A stretch of 64,000 nucleotides of DNA from Ketobacter alkanivorans (GCF_002863865.1 NZ_CP022684.1:922931-986930), one strand, 5' to 3'; shown: positions 36,234 through 46,622, counted from the first letter of the stretch. Notes: generated from the letters alone by a model not told the origin. Numbers and translations are program-made.

Positions 36234-36671
36234 TTAAAACCCATTACCCCCTCTAAAAGGGCGGTCATCCAGGATTTTCTGTTCTCGTTTGGATTCCTCC
36301 AATTCCTCGTGTCTACGGGCGCTGTCAATTAGCTGATCCATGGTTTTAAGGCTCGCACTGGCCTTTATCCACTTCTGGGTTTGCGCTTGAACAGCAATCT
36401 GACGCTGCTGAATAAGCTCCCCTTGACGATTGATTGCATGTTGTAAACGGGAGATGAACGCTTGATACAGCCCAAGTTGTGATGCTTGGGTCACTTTGTT
36501 TTGCTGACCCTGTATAGTTTCAAAGTACTCTTTTAGATAACCTTCAAGCTCGCCCAGCTGGTGACGAGCCGCCTGCAATTCGCGCTGCAAATCCGCCAGT
36601 TTTCTCGCCTCCTCGCGCTCGGCTTGATGCTTCAATTGACGCACAGGAAGTAAACGCTTTGATTTTTTCAT
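36234..36671 (-). CDS. fliJ: Flagellar export protein FliJ
   Basis: 145 aa, almost wholly alpha-helical and charged (LKHQAEREEARKLADL, QRELQAARHQLGELEGYL), as expected for the coiled-coil FliJ stalk that sits in the FliI hexamer and delivers chaperone-substrate complexes. The QNKVTQASQLGLYQAFISRL segment fits the family. It is 6 bp after fliI and is the last gene of the fliE-J operon. Only an AT-only weak stem follows, so no clear terminator. Confidence 0.88.
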   Translation of the reverse strand: MKKSKRLLPVRQLKHQAEREEARKLADLQRELQAARHQLGELEGYLKEYFETIQGQQNKVTQASQLGLYQAFISRLQHAINRQGELIQQRQIAVQAQTQKWIKASASLKTMDQLIDSARRHEELEESKREQKILDDRPFRGGNGF

Positions 36672-36677
36672 CTACTC

Positions 36678-38021
36678 TCAGCCTTTATTAAAAAGCTGAT
36701 CAAGCTGTTTCAACGACTGCTTGAAGTTTACCTGCTCAGTCATGCCCTGCCCAAGATAGGATCGGATCGGCCCGATCTTACTGATAGCAAGGTCGGTTTC
36801 CGGGTCACTGCCTTTGACATAAGCCCCAACACTGATCAGATCTCTACTTTGCTGATATCGTGCATATAATCGCTTCAACACCTGAGCCTTCTGGAGGTGA
36901 ATTTCCTCTACCACTTGAGGCATTGCTCGACTGATGGATGCTTCAATATCGATTGCGGGGTATTGCCCCTCCTCCGCCAAACGGCGCGACAACACCACGT
37001 GACCATCCAGGATCGCCCGAGCCGAATCCGCCACGGGATCCTGCACGTCATCACCTTCTGTCAACACGGTATAAAATGCGGTTATGGATCCACCACCCTC
37101 CTTACCGTTACCTGCACGCTCCACTAACTGCGGCAATTTTGCAAACACTGAGGGTGGATAACCTTTGGTGGCAGGTGGCTCTCCTACGGCCAACGCGATT
37201 TCACGTTGCGCCTGCGCATAACGCGTCAAAGAGTCCATCAAAAGCAACACATTCTTCCCCTCATCACGAAAATGCTCGGCGATGGCAGTGGCAAGCATCG
37301 CCCCATGCATACGCATAAGGGGAGAATCATCAGCTGGCGAAGCAACCACCACTGAGCGCTTTAAACCCTCTTCACCCAAGCTGTGCTCGATAAATTCCTT
37401 AACTTCTCTGCCCCGCTCCCCGATCAGACCAACGACGGTAATATCCGCGGTAGTGAACCTTGTCATCATTCCTAACAGCACGCTTTTACCAACACCGCTA
37501 CCGGCAAACAAACCCATACGTTGACCACGACCAACCGTTAGCAAACTGTTGATGGCACGTACGCCTACATCCAGCGGCTCATCAATAGGTTTACGCTCCA
37601 ACGGGTTGATAGGTTCACGATGAAGATCCACATAAGCATCCGCTTTGATCGGACCTTTGTTGTCCAGTGGTTTGCCTCGCCCATCCAGCACTCGCCCCAA
37701 CAACCCAGGGCCAACTGGAACGCGCGACACTTGATGGTTGGGTATCACCCGTGCGCCAGGCTGTAACCCCGCAGCGGGCTCGATTGGCATAAGGTACATT
37801 TTCTGATCTGAAAAACCGACAACCTCGGTTTCGACGTCCACATGATGTTGTCCGCGAATGGTACAATGACTGCCAACTGGTGCTTTACAGCCGACCGCTT
37901 CAAGGGTTAACCCCACCATCCGCAACAGTCGCCCTTCCACCAAATATTCAGGTTTAGCCTGAGTATAAGGTAGATAACCTCTGATTCTATTGGCAATACT
38001 AAGACGCTGATTCAGATCCAT
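36678..38021 (-). CDS. fliI: Flagellum-specific ATPase FliI
   Basis: 447 aa from ATG 38021, which gives typical length; ATG 38042 and an earlier start overlap fliH further. Walker [15 protein letters not shown], the F1-like [15 protein letters not shown], Walker [21 protein letters not shown], and the C-terminal [10 protein letters not shown] are all present. It powers entry of export substrates with FliH and FliJ. It overlaps the fliH end by 23 bp. Confidence 0.96.
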   Translation of the reverse strand: MDLNQRLSIANRIRGYLPYTQAKPEYLVEGRLLRMVGLTLEAVGCKAPVGSHCTIRGQHHVDVETEVVGFSDQKMYLMPIEPAAGLQPGARVIPNHQVSRVPVGPGLLGRVLDGRGKPLDNKGPIKADAYVDLHREPINPLERKPIDEPLDVGVRAINSLLTVGRGQRMGLFAGSGVGKSVLLGMMTRFTTADITVVGLIGERGREVKEFIEHSLGEEGLKRSVVVASPADDSPLMRMHGAMLATAIAEHFRDEGKNVLLLMDSLTRYAQAQREIALAVGEPPATKGYPPSVFAKLPQLVERAGNGKEGGGSITAFYTVLTEGDDVQDPVADSARAILDGHVVLSRRLAEEGQYPAIDIEASISRAMPQVVEEIHLQKAQVLKRLYARYQQSRDLISVGAYVKGSDPETDLAISKIGPIRSYLGQGMTEQVNFKQSLKQLDQLFNKG

Positions 38022-38898
38022 CTTCACGTACCGTCGGGTCATCAATATCGGATTCGGGCGTATCAACAGGCTCTATATCTTGCTCTGCATCCCCGGTGAA
38101 CGTGCCAATTTCTTCCAGCAGTTGATCAACGTGACCATGCTGCTGGCCACGGGCTTGCAACGCCTGCTGCTGACGCTCATAGACCTGCTGTATGACAGAT
38201 GCCAGGCGGCGCTCTCCTCTGGCATCAATCATACTGGTATCGGTTTCAATGATGCAGCCTCCTGGTGTAATGGTGGGATGGGCAATGATGCGCCAACTAT
38301 CCTCCCATTCACCTATTTCCTTTAAATGCTGCGAAACCAGATCCAGATCCTGCTTATTTAGATGTATCCGTAAACGCTGTGATCCGGGGTTAAGGCAATC
38401 TATTGCTTCCTGTACCACTTTCAAGATTGCCGAAGATTCGATACTCAACTCACGATGAACAACCCGCACGCAGATCTTCTCGACCATTTGAAGCAGAGCT
38501 TGCTCCAATTCAAGATCCTGTTGCGGAATTGGCTCCAAAAGAGTTCTGGCGATCTGCGATAAGCGGGTAACGCTTGCCTTAACATCGCCTGCACCACTGA
38601 GATAGCCCGCATCATAACCCTCGGCGCGCCCAACCTCTCGCCCCTGCTCTAAGCCATCCTCATAGGCAGCCTGCCGGATAGATTCCAGATCCTCAGCTGT
38701 AAGGGGCTTTACTTCCGGCTCTTCAGGTTCGACAACGCTATGTGGGGGGGGGTGCTTCTTACCGGGGATATTATACGCATTGGTTTTAATCGGCTGATCG
38801 GCTTCCATATTGGGAAGCTGCCAACGCGCCCATGCGCTAAGCTCATCGGCACTTGCGGTGTCCGACGAAAGAATATCTGTCTTTTTTTTGTCAGACAT
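37999..38898 (-). CDS. fliH: Flagellar assembly protein FliH
   Basis: 299 aa. It has a variable acidic N-terminus, a central GxxxG-type stretch ([20 protein letters not shown]), then the C-terminal conserved domain ([44 protein letters not shown]). FliH is the FliI regulator and stator-like linker. A long acidic C-terminal tail after residue 260 ([17 protein letters not shown]) is unusual. It follows fliG by 24 bp. Confidence 0.93.
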   Translation of the reverse strand: MSDKKKTDILSSDTASADELSAWARWQLPNMEADQPIKTNAYNIPGKKHPPPHSVVEPEEPEVKPLTAEDLESIRQAAYEDGLEQGREVGRAEGYDAGYLSGAGDVKASVTRLSQIARTLLEPIPQQDLELEQALLQMVEKICVRVVHRELSIESSAILKVVQEAIDCLNPGSQRLRIHLNKQDLDLVSQHLKEIGEWEDSWRIIAHPTITPGGCIIETDTSMIDARGERRLASVIQQVYERQQQALQARGQQHGHVDQLLEEIGTFTGDAEQDIEPVDTPESDIDDPTVREDGSESAS

Positions 38899-38922
38899 GA
38901 CCGCCTCTCACCAGCAGCCACA

Positions 38923-39954
38923 TCAAATCATCTCCTCGCCACCTTTACCACCCAGTGCGATTTCGCCTGCTTCGGCCATACGACGGGCAATGGCTAGAAT
39001 TTCTTTCTGTGCTGCCTCTACTTCACTGAGTTTCACAGGCCCTTTGGCCTCTAGGTCGTCACGCAACAATTCCGCCGCTCGCTTGGACATGTTGCCAAAG
39101 ATTTTCTCTTTCACCACCTCATCTGCACCTTTCAGCGCAAAGATTAAAGACTCCGAAGAGACTTCTCTGAGCAATGCCTGGATACCCCTGTCATCCACGT
39201 CTGCCAGGTTATCAAATACAAACATTAGATCCTGAATTTCCTGCGCCAGGTCTTCATCTACCTCTTTAATTGCTTCCATCAACTGCGATTCAGTATTGGT
39301 ATCCAGAAAGTTCATGATGTCTGCAGCACACTTGCTGCCGCCAAGATCAGTTGTTGCTGAACCGGTCTGTTTGGCGAACTGCTTCTCAAGAATATCGTTA
39401 AGTTCTTTCATGGCATGAGGCTGCACGGATTCCAAGGATGCAATCCGCATAACGATGTCAAGCCGCACACGCTCATCGAAATACTTTAGTGCCTCACCGG
39501 CCTGATCCGGGTCCAAATAGGCGATAACAATAGCTTGAATTTGCGGGTGCTCAAACCGAATCATGTCGGCAACAGACCGAGCATCCATCCAACGCAGAGT
39601 GTCCAGCCCTGTGGTATTGCCACCGGTTAGAATGCGGTCAACCAGAGTACCCGCTTTGTCCTCACCTAAAGCGTTCACCAGCATTTTGCGAATATAGCCA
39701 TCCGCTCCAACACCTAACGCTGTCTGATTGGAGATGACGGACATGAAATCCGCCATCACGGCTTCTACCTGATCCTTTTGCACATTCTGCAGCTTAGCCA
39801 TGGATAGGCCAATCTTCTGGACCTCCTTCGGCCCCATGTGCCGCAACACTTCCGCTGCGTTTTCTTCACCCAACGACATCAACAGAATCGCTGCCTTCTC
39901 AATGGCAGGCAGCGATTCTACTGTAGCTTTTGGTTTAGTATTCTGATCAGTCAT
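38923..39954 (-). CDS. fliG: Flagellar motor switch protein FliG
   Basis: 343 aa with the three FliG domains: N-terminal (AAILLMSLGEENAAEVLRHM), middle (EHPQIQAIVIAYLDPDQAGEALKYF, including the EHPQ motif) and C-terminal torque helix (LMFVFDNLADVDDRGIQALLREV) with the charged residues that meet MotA. It overlaps the fliF stop by 8 bp. Joins the MS ring and the C ring. Confidence 0.97.
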   Translation of the reverse strand: MTDQNTKPKATVESLPAIEKAAILLMSLGEENAAEVLRHMGPKEVQKIGLSMAKLQNVQKDQVEAVMADFMSVISNQTALGVGADGYIRKMLVNALGEDKAGTLVDRILTGGNTTGLDTLRWMDARSVADMIRFEHPQIQAIVIAYLDPDQAGEALKYFDERVRLDIVMRIASLESVQPHAMKELNDILEKQFAKQTGSATTDLGGSKCAADIMNFLDTNTESQLMEAIKEVDEDLAQEIQDLMFVFDNLADVDDRGIQALLREVSSESLIFALKGADEVVKEKIFGNMSKRAAELLRDDLEAKGPVKLSEVEAAQKEILAIARRMAEAGEIALGGKGGEEMI

Positions 39955-41632
39955 TCGATATCCAGGTCTTTACTACCTGGGCCACCCGTCTAGGATCATC
40001 AGCCACCATGGATTTAACCGCATCCAAATGCTGATCGTAGGATGCGTCCGGCCCTGGCAGCAGAGGATTGGAAGTACCCGTAAGGGTAACATCCGGAGCT
40101 TCGCCACCGACCCCACCAGCACCGGCCAGAAGGCCTTCACCTAACTGGGATTCAAGCGCGGCCATTGTGTCGTCTCTTCCAGAGTCTGCCAGCTTCTTAA
40201 GTATAGGACGTAATACTCCAAAAATCAGGAAGATAACTAACAAGAACCCTGAGCCACGCTTGGCCAGATCCCAGAACCAGGGCTGCTCCCAAATAGGTGG
40301 CGGTGGAATATCTTCAATAATCTCAGGAGCGTATTTTCTGAAAGGCTGATTAACCACAGTAACGCTGTCACCGCGAGCTGCGTTAAAACCTATAGCATCT
40401 CTCACCAATATGCGAATTCGCTCTAATTCCGCATCGGTCAGCGATACTCGCTGCGGCTCTTTGGACGCTGCTCCCTCAGCCGGAGGTGCCAATATGTCAT
40501 CCAACACCACGGCCACTGTCAATCGCTTGACGACGCCAACCTGATGCTTTGTGTGACTGATGGTACGATCCAGTTCAAAATTACGGGTAGCCTGCTTGCG
40601 AACATTACCTGAGGTCGCACCAGCCGCCTCCCCTGCTGCCCCACCTGCCTGCTCAGGCACCGTTACGGCACCCGGCGGTTGATTGGACAGTGCACCAGGC
40701 ACCCCTGCGGTTTCACCACCTGCACCCACCACCTCACTCAATGTCTGCTCGCTGCGGACTGCCGGCAGGTCGGGACTAAAGTATTCTGAAGTTTGCTCGG
40801 TCTGGCTGAAATCCAGATCAGCACTTACCTGAACTTTGAAGCCTTCACGCCCCACCAATGGATCAAGCATGTTAGTGATACGATCGATGTACTTCTGCTC
40901 CAGTATTTTCGCATAATCTAGCTGCTTGGCCGCCATGGCGATGTCTTCATCCGCATCCGTTTCCGAAAGCAGCTGACCTCGCTGATCAACAACAGTAACG
41001 TGCTTATCCTCCAATTCAGGGATGCTCGACGCAACCAAATGTACGATCGAGGCTACTTGCATACGCTCCATAGACTGATTGGGATACAGCTCCACAAATA
41101 CAGATGCACTGGGTTTACGATTGTCGTTCACAAACACAGAACGCTTGGGAATGGCAAGATGCACGCGCGCCCCGCGCACCCGATTCATACTGGAAATAGT
41201 GCGCGCCAGTTCACCCTCAATGCTGCGGTAATATCGAGTCTTTTCCATAAACTGACTGGTTCCAAACCCCTGCTCCTTATCCAGCAGCTCGTAACCCATT
41301 GTGTTGCCCGAAGGGAATCCCTCGGCCGCCAACTTCATTCTTGCCTGATGAATTTTTTCGGATTCAACCAGGATCATGCCTGAGGATGTATCAACTTTAT
41401 AGCGTATATTTTCGCGTTGCAGAAGATCGGCTACCTGACCTGCCTCAAGATGAGATATGTCGGTATAAAGTGGTCGAAAGTCCGGCTCCTGGGACATCAA
41501 CACCACCCACATTCCTAATGAAATGCTGAGGGCCAGACCAACCATAAGGCCTATCTGCTTGATGACTGTGAGGCCTCCCAGCCCTTCTAGCACCGCAAAC
41601 CCGCCGCTGTCTTTTGTAGTTTCACCCGCCAT
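39947..41632 (-). CDS. fliF: Flagellar MS-ring protein FliF
   Basis: 561 aa. Transmembrane helix 1 at about 25-47 (GLALSISLGMWVVLM), periplasmic YscJ/FliF ring-building domains (FRPLYTDISHLEAGQVADLL; MGYELLDKEQGFGTSQFMEKTRYYRSIEGELARTI in order), a Gly/Ala-rich variable loop (about 300-345), helix 2 at about 455-475 (GFLLVIFLIFGVLRPIL), and the cytoplasmic FliG-binding tail (VAQVVKTWISND). GGAG before the ATG. Confidence 0.97.
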   Translation of the reverse strand: MAGETTKDSGGFAVLEGLGGLTVIKQIGLMVGLALSISLGMWVVLMSQEPDFRPLYTDISHLEAGQVADLLQRENIRYKVDTSSGMILVESEKIHQARMKLAAEGFPSGNTMGYELLDKEQGFGTSQFMEKTRYYRSIEGELARTISSMNRVRGARVHLAIPKRSVFVNDNRKPSASVFVELYPNQSMERMQVASIVHLVASSIPELEDKHVTVVDQRGQLLSETDADEDIAMAAKQLDYAKILEQKYIDRITNMLDPLVGREGFKVQVSADLDFSQTEQTSEYFSPDLPAVRSEQTLSEVVGAGGETAGVPGALSNQPPGAVTVPEQAGGAAGEAAGATSGNVRKQATRNFELDRTISHTKHQVGVVKRLTVAVVLDDILAPPAEGAASKEPQRVSLTDAELERIRILVRDAIGFNAARGDSVTVVNQPFRKYAPEIIEDIPPPPIWEQPWFWDLAKRGSGFLLVIFLIFGVLRPILKKLADSGRDDTMAALESQLGEGLLAGAGGVGGEAPDVTLTGTSNPLLPGPDASYDQHLDAVKSMVADDPRRVAQVVKTWISND

Positions 41633-41658
41633 GATCTGTGCTCCGTACTACTGGTGAA

Positions 41659-41994
41659 TTACACCGGCATATTCATAATGTCTTTATAGGATTCAACCAG
41701 CTTATTACGCACCTGAACTACGGCCTGAAAAGCAATGCTGGATTTCTGGGACGCGACCATCACCCGAGTTATATCGACATTACTGTCGCCACGAATATAC
41801 GCTTGCTGCAATGCACCTGATGTTGATTGCAGCTCACTGACCTTATCCAGAGCATCTTTGAACATGGAAGAAAACTGGGGATCGGATTGATTCGGAATAT
41901 CAATGCCCTGGCTTTTGGGGGCTTCCATGTTAGCTATACTGCGCATCTCGCGCATTTGTGCCAACAAAGAATTCATTTCCACTGACCCTGACAT
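41659..41994 (-). CDS. fliE: Flagellar hook-basal body protein FliE
   Basis: 111 aa. The C-terminal half carries the family pattern: FSSMFKDALDKVSELQ, then DSNVDITRVMVASQKSSIAFQAVVQVRNKLVESYKDIMNMPV read in parts. It joins the MS ring to the rod. First gene of fliEFGHIJ, 40 bp after flrC. No convincing sigma-54 site was found in that gap; it might be inside flrC. Confidence 0.94.
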   Translation of the reverse strand: MSGSVEMNSLLAQMREMRSIANMEAPKSQGIDIPNQSDPQFSSMFKDALDKVSELQSTSGALQQAYIRGDSNVDITRVMVASQKSSIAFQAVVQVRNKLVESYKDIMNMPV

Positions 41995-42034
41995 AATCTA
42001 TACCTCAGCTGATGTTATTTTGACGAATCAAACG

Positions 42035-43378
42035 TTATGCATACACCCTTTCAACATCTATGCCATATTCACGCATGCGCGCCAGCTTGTAGCGTAATGT
42101 ACGCGGACTAATTCCCAACTTTTCCGCCGTTTGCTTTTTGCTACCGCCGACATTGCGCAAAGTGTCGATAATCAGCTCGAACTCACGCTTCTTAAGATCC
42201 TCACCAAGGGCACTACCCAGATCTGCATCAGAGTCCATTACCAGTTCAGACGCATTATTCATTGCTGCATCTGGGATAAATATATCGTCAGCCGTAATCA
42301 CATCATTGCTACAAAGTATTAGAGCCCGCTGAATAACATTATCCAGCTCACGAATATTTCCTGGCCACTCATGCTGAATCAGTGCCAGCTCTGCAGTCGC
42401 GTCGAGCTGCACCATCCCTTGAGCCTGCTTCATAGCTATCATGCGCCTTGCCAGAGGGATAATGTCATCCCGACGCTCTCGCAAGGGTTTCCACATAAGA
42501 GGAAACACACATAATCTGTAATATAAATCTTCGCGAAACTTACCTGCCTCGACCTGGGCCCGTAAATTGCGGTTGGTGGTGGCCAGAACCCGAACATCTA
42601 ACTGAATCGCCTTCTTGCCGCCAATTCGCTCCACTTCCTTTTCCTGAAGAACACGTAGCAACTTGGCCTGCAGGTTGATATCCATCTCGGATATTTCGTC
42701 CAGCAACAATGTGCCACCATTAGCCTGTTCAAACTTACCGGCACTGCTCTGGTAGGCTCCGGTGAAAGCGCCCTTTTCATGGCCAAACAAGGTCGCCTCC
42801 AGCATGTTTTCTGGAATGGCCGCGCAATTTATGGCAACAAAAGGTTTACCGCAACGAGGTGAATGTTTATGGATATATCGAGCCAGAACCTCTTTACCCG
42901 TCCCACTCTCACCCATGATCATGACGCTGGAATCGGTTTGGGCCACTTTATTGGCAAGCTGGAATACTTTTTTGGTTTCGATGTCTTCAGCGACAGGTTC
43001 CTGATCATCGATCTCAACTCGCACATAGCGCTCCACAACTGAAACTAATTTTTCCGTCGTAAAAGGCTTCTCTAGATAGTCCACCGCACCATTGCGAATC
43101 GCTTCCACCGCATTTGAAATGCTGCCATAGGCGGTCATAATGAGAACTGGAAGCTGAGGCCAATCTGTCGCGATTTCACGCATCAACTGATAACCGCTGA
43201 TGCCCGGCATATTGACATCGGAGATAACCAACTGACATTGATCCTTACGCAACCATTCCAGGGCGGCCTCACCATTACCAACGCCATCAACTGAAAATCC
43301 GGAAACATCAAGCGTGTCCATAATTGCTTCACGCAGATCAGAATCGTCCTCTACTACCAATACATTTAATGTGTTCAT
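42035..43378 (-). CDS. flrC: Sigma-54-dependent response regulator FlrC/FleR
   Basis: 447 aa. Receiver domain with phospho-Asp54 (VISDVNMPG); AAA+ domain about 135-365 with Walker A GESGTGKE, the sigma-54 contact loop GAFTGA and Walker B GGTLLLDEISEMD; C-terminal Fis-type HTH (KKQTAEKLGISPRTLRYKL). It activates class III flagellar genes when phosphorylated by the adjacent kinase. It starts one base after the flrB stop, with its GGAGG site inside flrB. Confidence 0.95.
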   Translation of the reverse strand: MNTLNVLVVEDDSDLREAIMDTLDVSGFSVDGVGNGEAALEWLRKDQCQLVISDVNMPGISGYQLMREIATDWPQLPVLIMTAYGSISNAVEAIRNGAVDYLEKPFTTEKLVSVVERYVRVEIDDQEPVAEDIETKKVFQLANKVAQTDSSVMIMGESGTGKEVLARYIHKHSPRCGKPFVAINCAAIPENMLEATLFGHEKGAFTGAYQSSAGKFEQANGGTLLLDEISEMDINLQAKLLRVLQEKEVERIGGKKAIQLDVRVLATTNRNLRAQVEAGKFREDLYYRLCVFPLMWKPLRERRDDIIPLARRMIAMKQAQGMVQLDATAELALIQHEWPGNIRELDNVIQRALILCSNDVITADDIFIPDAAMNNASELVMDSDADLGSALGEDLKKREFELIIDTLRNVGGSKKQTAEKLGISPRTLRYKLARMREYGIDVERVYA

Positions 43379-43379
43379 C

Positions 43380-44618
43380 CTATGCCTCCACAGAATCGGC
43401 TGGCTTATCTTGAAACAAGGGTAATAAAATAGAGGCTACCGCCCCTCCGTGCGCACCATTGCCGACCGAGAACTGCCCGCCATGTGACTCAATTACAGCC
43501 TTTACCACCGCTAACCCAAGACCGGTTCCGGTAGACTTTGTGGTATAAAATGGTTCAAGCACCTTGTCTTCATGACCTGGTGGAATACCCGGCCCATTAT
43601 CCAAGATAGAAAACTCAATAAAACTGGCCTTTGCCCGAATAGACTCGATCCGAACCTTGGGAGTAGTGCCCATAGCGGTACAGGCTTCAATGGCGTTATC
43701 GATTAAATTGGCGAACACGCTGGCGAGAAGATCGCTGTTACAACGCACGCACCCGGCGGGCACATCACGCCCAAATTCAATCACAGCTCGACGGGTGTTC
43801 TGGCAGTCTTCCGCACGGGTTTTGAAAATGCCTGTCAAGTGCTCGATGGTAAGAACTGAATCGAGCACCACGCCCCCTCTTGAGAATATAAGCATGTCAC
43901 GAACTTGTTGTTCGAGCTGCATAAGACGGCTCTTAAGCTTGGCCGCATAGCGAAGACGGCGTTCTTCAGATAAAGATTCAGAGGATAAGTGATCCGCATA
44001 AAGTATCGCTGTAGACAGCGGCGTACGAACCTGGTGCGCTAAGGAAGCAGTCATCTTCCCCATCTCCGACAACTTGCGATGATGATTAAGTTTATGTTGC
44101 AGCTGACGCGTTTCGGTTTGATCGTTGAGAACAATTATCTGTCCTGGCTCACCATTCAAAGACTGAGTGGCGATACTTACCAACTTACCATTATTAAGGG
44201 TCACTTCATGACCATCAGCAGGACGGGGTGAAAAATGCGTACGTATAATATCAAGCCACCGTTGACCGGTAACAGTATCGCCGAACAACTCATCTGCCAT
44301 TGCATTGGACTTTGCCACCACGCCACGCCCGTCCAACAAAATCACAGAGACCGGCATTGCATTAATAACCACATCCAGACGCTCTGCCAGCACTTCTCGA
44401 GCGGTATGCTCACGAACCCGGGCCATGTCGGTCTGAGCCAGTTCCAACTGCAGTTCATCCACCCTTTGCTCCAACTCCTGATAAGAGTTGGTCAACTGAC
44501 TGGATATATTTGAAAATGCGCTGAACGCTGTCTGCAACCGGAGTTGCAGATCATGGCGAGGGTGATTGGATATATCAGCCCCTTTGTTGACCTTGGTATC
44601 GAAAGCTACAGCACTCAT
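43380..44618 (-). CDS. flrB: Flagellar sensor histidine kinase FlrB/FleS
   Basis: 412 aa from ATG 44618 with GGAG 6 nt upstream; the frame is open further upstream. Soluble: coiled coil (about 45-90), a PAS-like domain (about 100-190; AMPVSVILLDGRGVVAKSN), HisKA with phospho-His in SLAHQVRTPLSTA, and HATPase_c (NLIDNAIEA, LDNGPGIPPG, TGLGLAVVKAVIESHGG). Partner of FlrC. A near-consensus sigma-54 promoter lies 37 bp before the start, consistent with control by FleQ/FlrA. Confidence 0.94.
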   Translation of the reverse strand: MSAVAFDTKVNKGADISNHPRHDLQLRLQTAFSAFSNISSQLTNSYQELEQRVDELQLELAQTDMARVREHTAREVLAERLDVVINAMPVSVILLDGRGVVAKSNAMADELFGDTVTGQRWLDIIRTHFSPRPADGHEVTLNNGKLVSIATQSLNGEPGQIIVLNDQTETRQLQHKLNHHRKLSEMGKMTASLAHQVRTPLSTAILYADHLSSESLSEERRLRYAAKLKSRLMQLEQQVRDMLIFSRGGVVLDSVLTIEHLTGIFKTRAEDCQNTRRAVIEFGRDVPAGCVRCNSDLLASVFANLIDNAIEACTAMGTTPKVRIESIRAKASFIEFSILDNGPGIPPGHEDKVLEPFYTTKSTGTGLGLAVVKAVIESHGGQFSVGNGAHGGAVASILLPLFQDKPADSVEA

Positions 44619-44654
44619 TAGGAACTCCATTTTTGACGCTATTGGAACATCAAA

Positions 44655-44670
44655 AGCAAAGCCCGTGCCC
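44655..44670 (-). promoter_or_regulatory. Sigma-54 promoter of flrBC
   Basis: Minus strand GGGCACG-GGCT-TTGCT matches TGGCACG-N4-TTGCW in all but the first base. The expected transcript start is about 25 nt before the flrB ATG. Confidence 0.85.
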
Positions 44671-44744
44671 ATTCTGTATTCTTGTTATATTTCTTATAGT
44701 TAGGTTACGATCTACGCACCTCGGCCACCCCAACGCCATAGAAT

Positions 44745-44760
44745 TGGCACAATATGAGCG
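44745..44760 (+). promoter_or_regulatory. Sigma-54-like site facing the sulfotransferase gene
   Basis: TGGCACA-ATAT-GAGCG: the -24 part is perfect for 6 bases and GC has the right GG-N10-GC spacing, but -12 lacks TT. It faces the plus-strand sulfotransferase, whose ATG is about 105 bp downstream. Confidence 0.35.
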
Positions 44761-44864
44761 GCTAATTTCCTGTGGCGCTCAAAAATTCAAAGCCGTGAGT
44801 TGCAAAAATTACTAAAGACTACCTAAACTGGTTATAAATAAAGAGAATAAGAGAACCTATAAAG

Positions 44865-45698
44865 ATGAGCAAAACCACATTGGTTATACCTTCAGGTAGC
44901 CCTGTTACGATATCTCACGCAAAGCGGACACCTGCCAACGAAATTGAGAATGTGGATGTGTGCATCGTGTCCTATCCTAAATGCGGCCGCACTTGGTTAC
45001 GCTCAATATTAGGAAAGTATCTAGTACTAAAATACAAGCTAGATGAAGAAATCATGCTGGAGACCGAGCTCGCCTCAACAGCAAGCCGCCTTAAATCTAC
45101 CAAATTCACCCACGATGGGGCCGCCATGCTGGATAAATTATCCTACCTGGAGCTCTACTATTCTCGAGAGATCTACAGAAACAAAAGTGTAATCATCTTA
45201 GGCCGAGACCTTAAAGATACGATGGTGTCTGCTTATTTTCAGGCTACCAAACGCATGGAGGTCTTTGAAGGCCCCATCTCGGAGTTCATTAAAACAGACC
45301 TGTTTGGTATTCGTAAGTTGCTAGCGTTCTATGATGTATGGATGAAAAGCAAGTCCATCCCTGAGAGATATTTGTACATCACTTACGAAGATCTGCATGC
45401 CACACCCAACGATACTGTGAAGAAAATTCTTGAATTCATGGGTGAAACGGAGGTAGATGATACTATTTTGCAGGAAAGCCTGGATTTCAATAGTTTTGAA
45501 AATCAAAAGAAAAGAGAAAAGGAAGATGCGTCTTCTACCCCAATTACCAAAGCTCGCGATGTGGACGATCCCGAAAGTTACAAAGCACGCAAAGGAAAAG
45601 TCGGCGGGTATACAGAGTACCTTACCCAGAAAGACGAGCAGTTTATTGACGAATGGGTTAATCAGTTTCAGTTTGATTTCGATAATCTGAAGCTATAA
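44865..45698 (+). CDS. PAPS-dependent sulfotransferase (Sulfotransfer_1 type)
   Basis: 277 aa, cytosolic. The 5'-phosphosulfate loop is in SYPKCGRTWLRS (usual YPKSGTTW), and the 3'-phosphate motif in ILGRDLKDTMVSAYFQ (usual R-x6-S). The C-terminal KGKVGGYTEYLT corresponds to the family RKGxxGDW region. It would transfer sulfate from PAPS to a hydroxyl of a glycan or small molecule. It is the only plus-strand gene in the flagellar cluster, between flrB and a glycosyltransferase unit, and its 3' end overlaps the second sulfotransferase by 6 bp. Sulfation of a flagellin glycan is inferred from location only. Confidence 0.82.
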   Translation: MSKTTLVIPSGSPVTISHAKRTPANEIENVDVCIVSYPKCGRTWLRSILGKYLVLKYKLDEEIMLETELASTASRLKSTKFTHDGAAMLDKLSYLELYYSREIYRNKSVIILGRDLKDTMVSAYFQATKRMEVFEGPISEFIKTDLFGIRKLLAFYDVWMKSKSIPERYLYITYEDLHATPNDTVKKILEFMGETEVDDTILQESLDFNSFENQKKREKEDASSTPITKARDVDDPESYKARKGKVGGYTEYLTQKDEQFIDEWVNQFQFDFDNLKL

Positions 45699-46622
45699 AC
45701 CATTGAGCGTTACGCCTTTCTTTACTAGCTTATTTACCACCGGCCGAAACTGATCCGGAGGAATAACTGAATATTCACTATTGTTGAACTTGATCTGTGA
45801 GCTGGCGACAATTGTATGTTTACCATTCTCAGGGTCAGGATTCTGTAATGGTTCAACCATGAATTCAGAAAATTTTCTTTCCGCAATTGACCTTGCCTTC
45901 TCGTAAAAAATGGCGTCATATCGATTGAAATTTTCTGCTTCTTCCTTTATCAAATTTTCTTGAGCTTTTGATAGCTTAACACGTGATGTTTGTTCTTCCC
46001 CTAAGAACGCATTAGGCGCATCTAGATAGCCGAGCAACGCCGACGTAAAAACATTAAATGTATCGGAGAACCCAACTAGAAAATAGCGCTCCTCCAGGTT
46101 CTGTAATGCTCGCTCCAATACTGCATCATCAACCTTATCGTGCGGTGAAGTTATCCCGGCAAGCATACGAACCTGAACGTCAGAAACAAGCCCGCCTTTG
46201 CGTAACACCTCTGATAGCGGTTCATTGGCCTGCCAACCACCACGCCCCACACCCATCTTGAAATGAGATAGCATTCTGGATACAGGATCACGCAGCAGCG
46301 TCACGTACTTTACATCCCGAGGCATTTTCTCATGAGCGCCAAAGGGTACGTGGCCTGTCATAATTCTAACATCGCTCTTAACGGAATCAGGCCATGACAG
46401 AAAATCATCTAATGACTCACCCTTGCCTTTTCCCAAAAACTGATAATAAACCGTACCGAACGCCCGATTCCAAGGTAAGTTTTTAATAAGCCCTACCCCC
46501 TTCAAGAGACGATCCAGGGTTGTACCTGCTGCCTTGGGAATATGGGTAAACACCAAGCACTCGTCCTTGATGACCGACGATATGCCAGTCGCTGAGGGGA
46601 TAAATGTTAGACTCGATTTCAT
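45693..46622 (-). CDS. Sulfotransferase family 2-like protein
   Basis: 309 aa. FTHIPKAAGTTLDRLL is the 5'-PSB signature of the Golgi-type Sulfotransfer_2 family (HIPKTAGTS), and VTLLRDPVSRMLSHFKMG is the 3'-phosphate motif. No signal peptide or membrane anchor, unlike eukaryotic relatives. It overlaps the glycosyltransferase gene by the ATGA start/stop, so the two are translationally coupled. It is not a close copy of the plus-strand sulfotransferase. Likely adds sulfate to a sugar made or transferred by its neighbours. Confidence 0.82.
   Translation of the reverse strand: MKSSLTFIPSATGISSVIKDECLVFTHIPKAAGTTLDRLLKGVGLIKNLPWNRAFGTVYYQFLGKGKGESLDDFLSWPDSVKSDVRIMTGHVPFGAHEKMPRDVKYVTLLRDPVSRMLSHFKMGVGRGGWQANEPLSEVLRKGGLVSDVQVRMLAGITSPHDKVDDAVLERALQNLEERYFLVGFSDTFNVFTSALLGYLDAPNAFLGEEQTSRVKLSKAQENLIKEEAENFNRYDAIFYEKARSIAERKFSEFMVEPLQNPDPENGKHTIVASSQIKFNNSEYSVIPPDQFRPVVNKLVKKGVTLNGL

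Noticed and set aside
36215..36245. Stem GTTTTAAT / ATTAAAAAC after fliJ
   Set aside because: AT-only and imperfect; too weak to call an intrinsic terminator.
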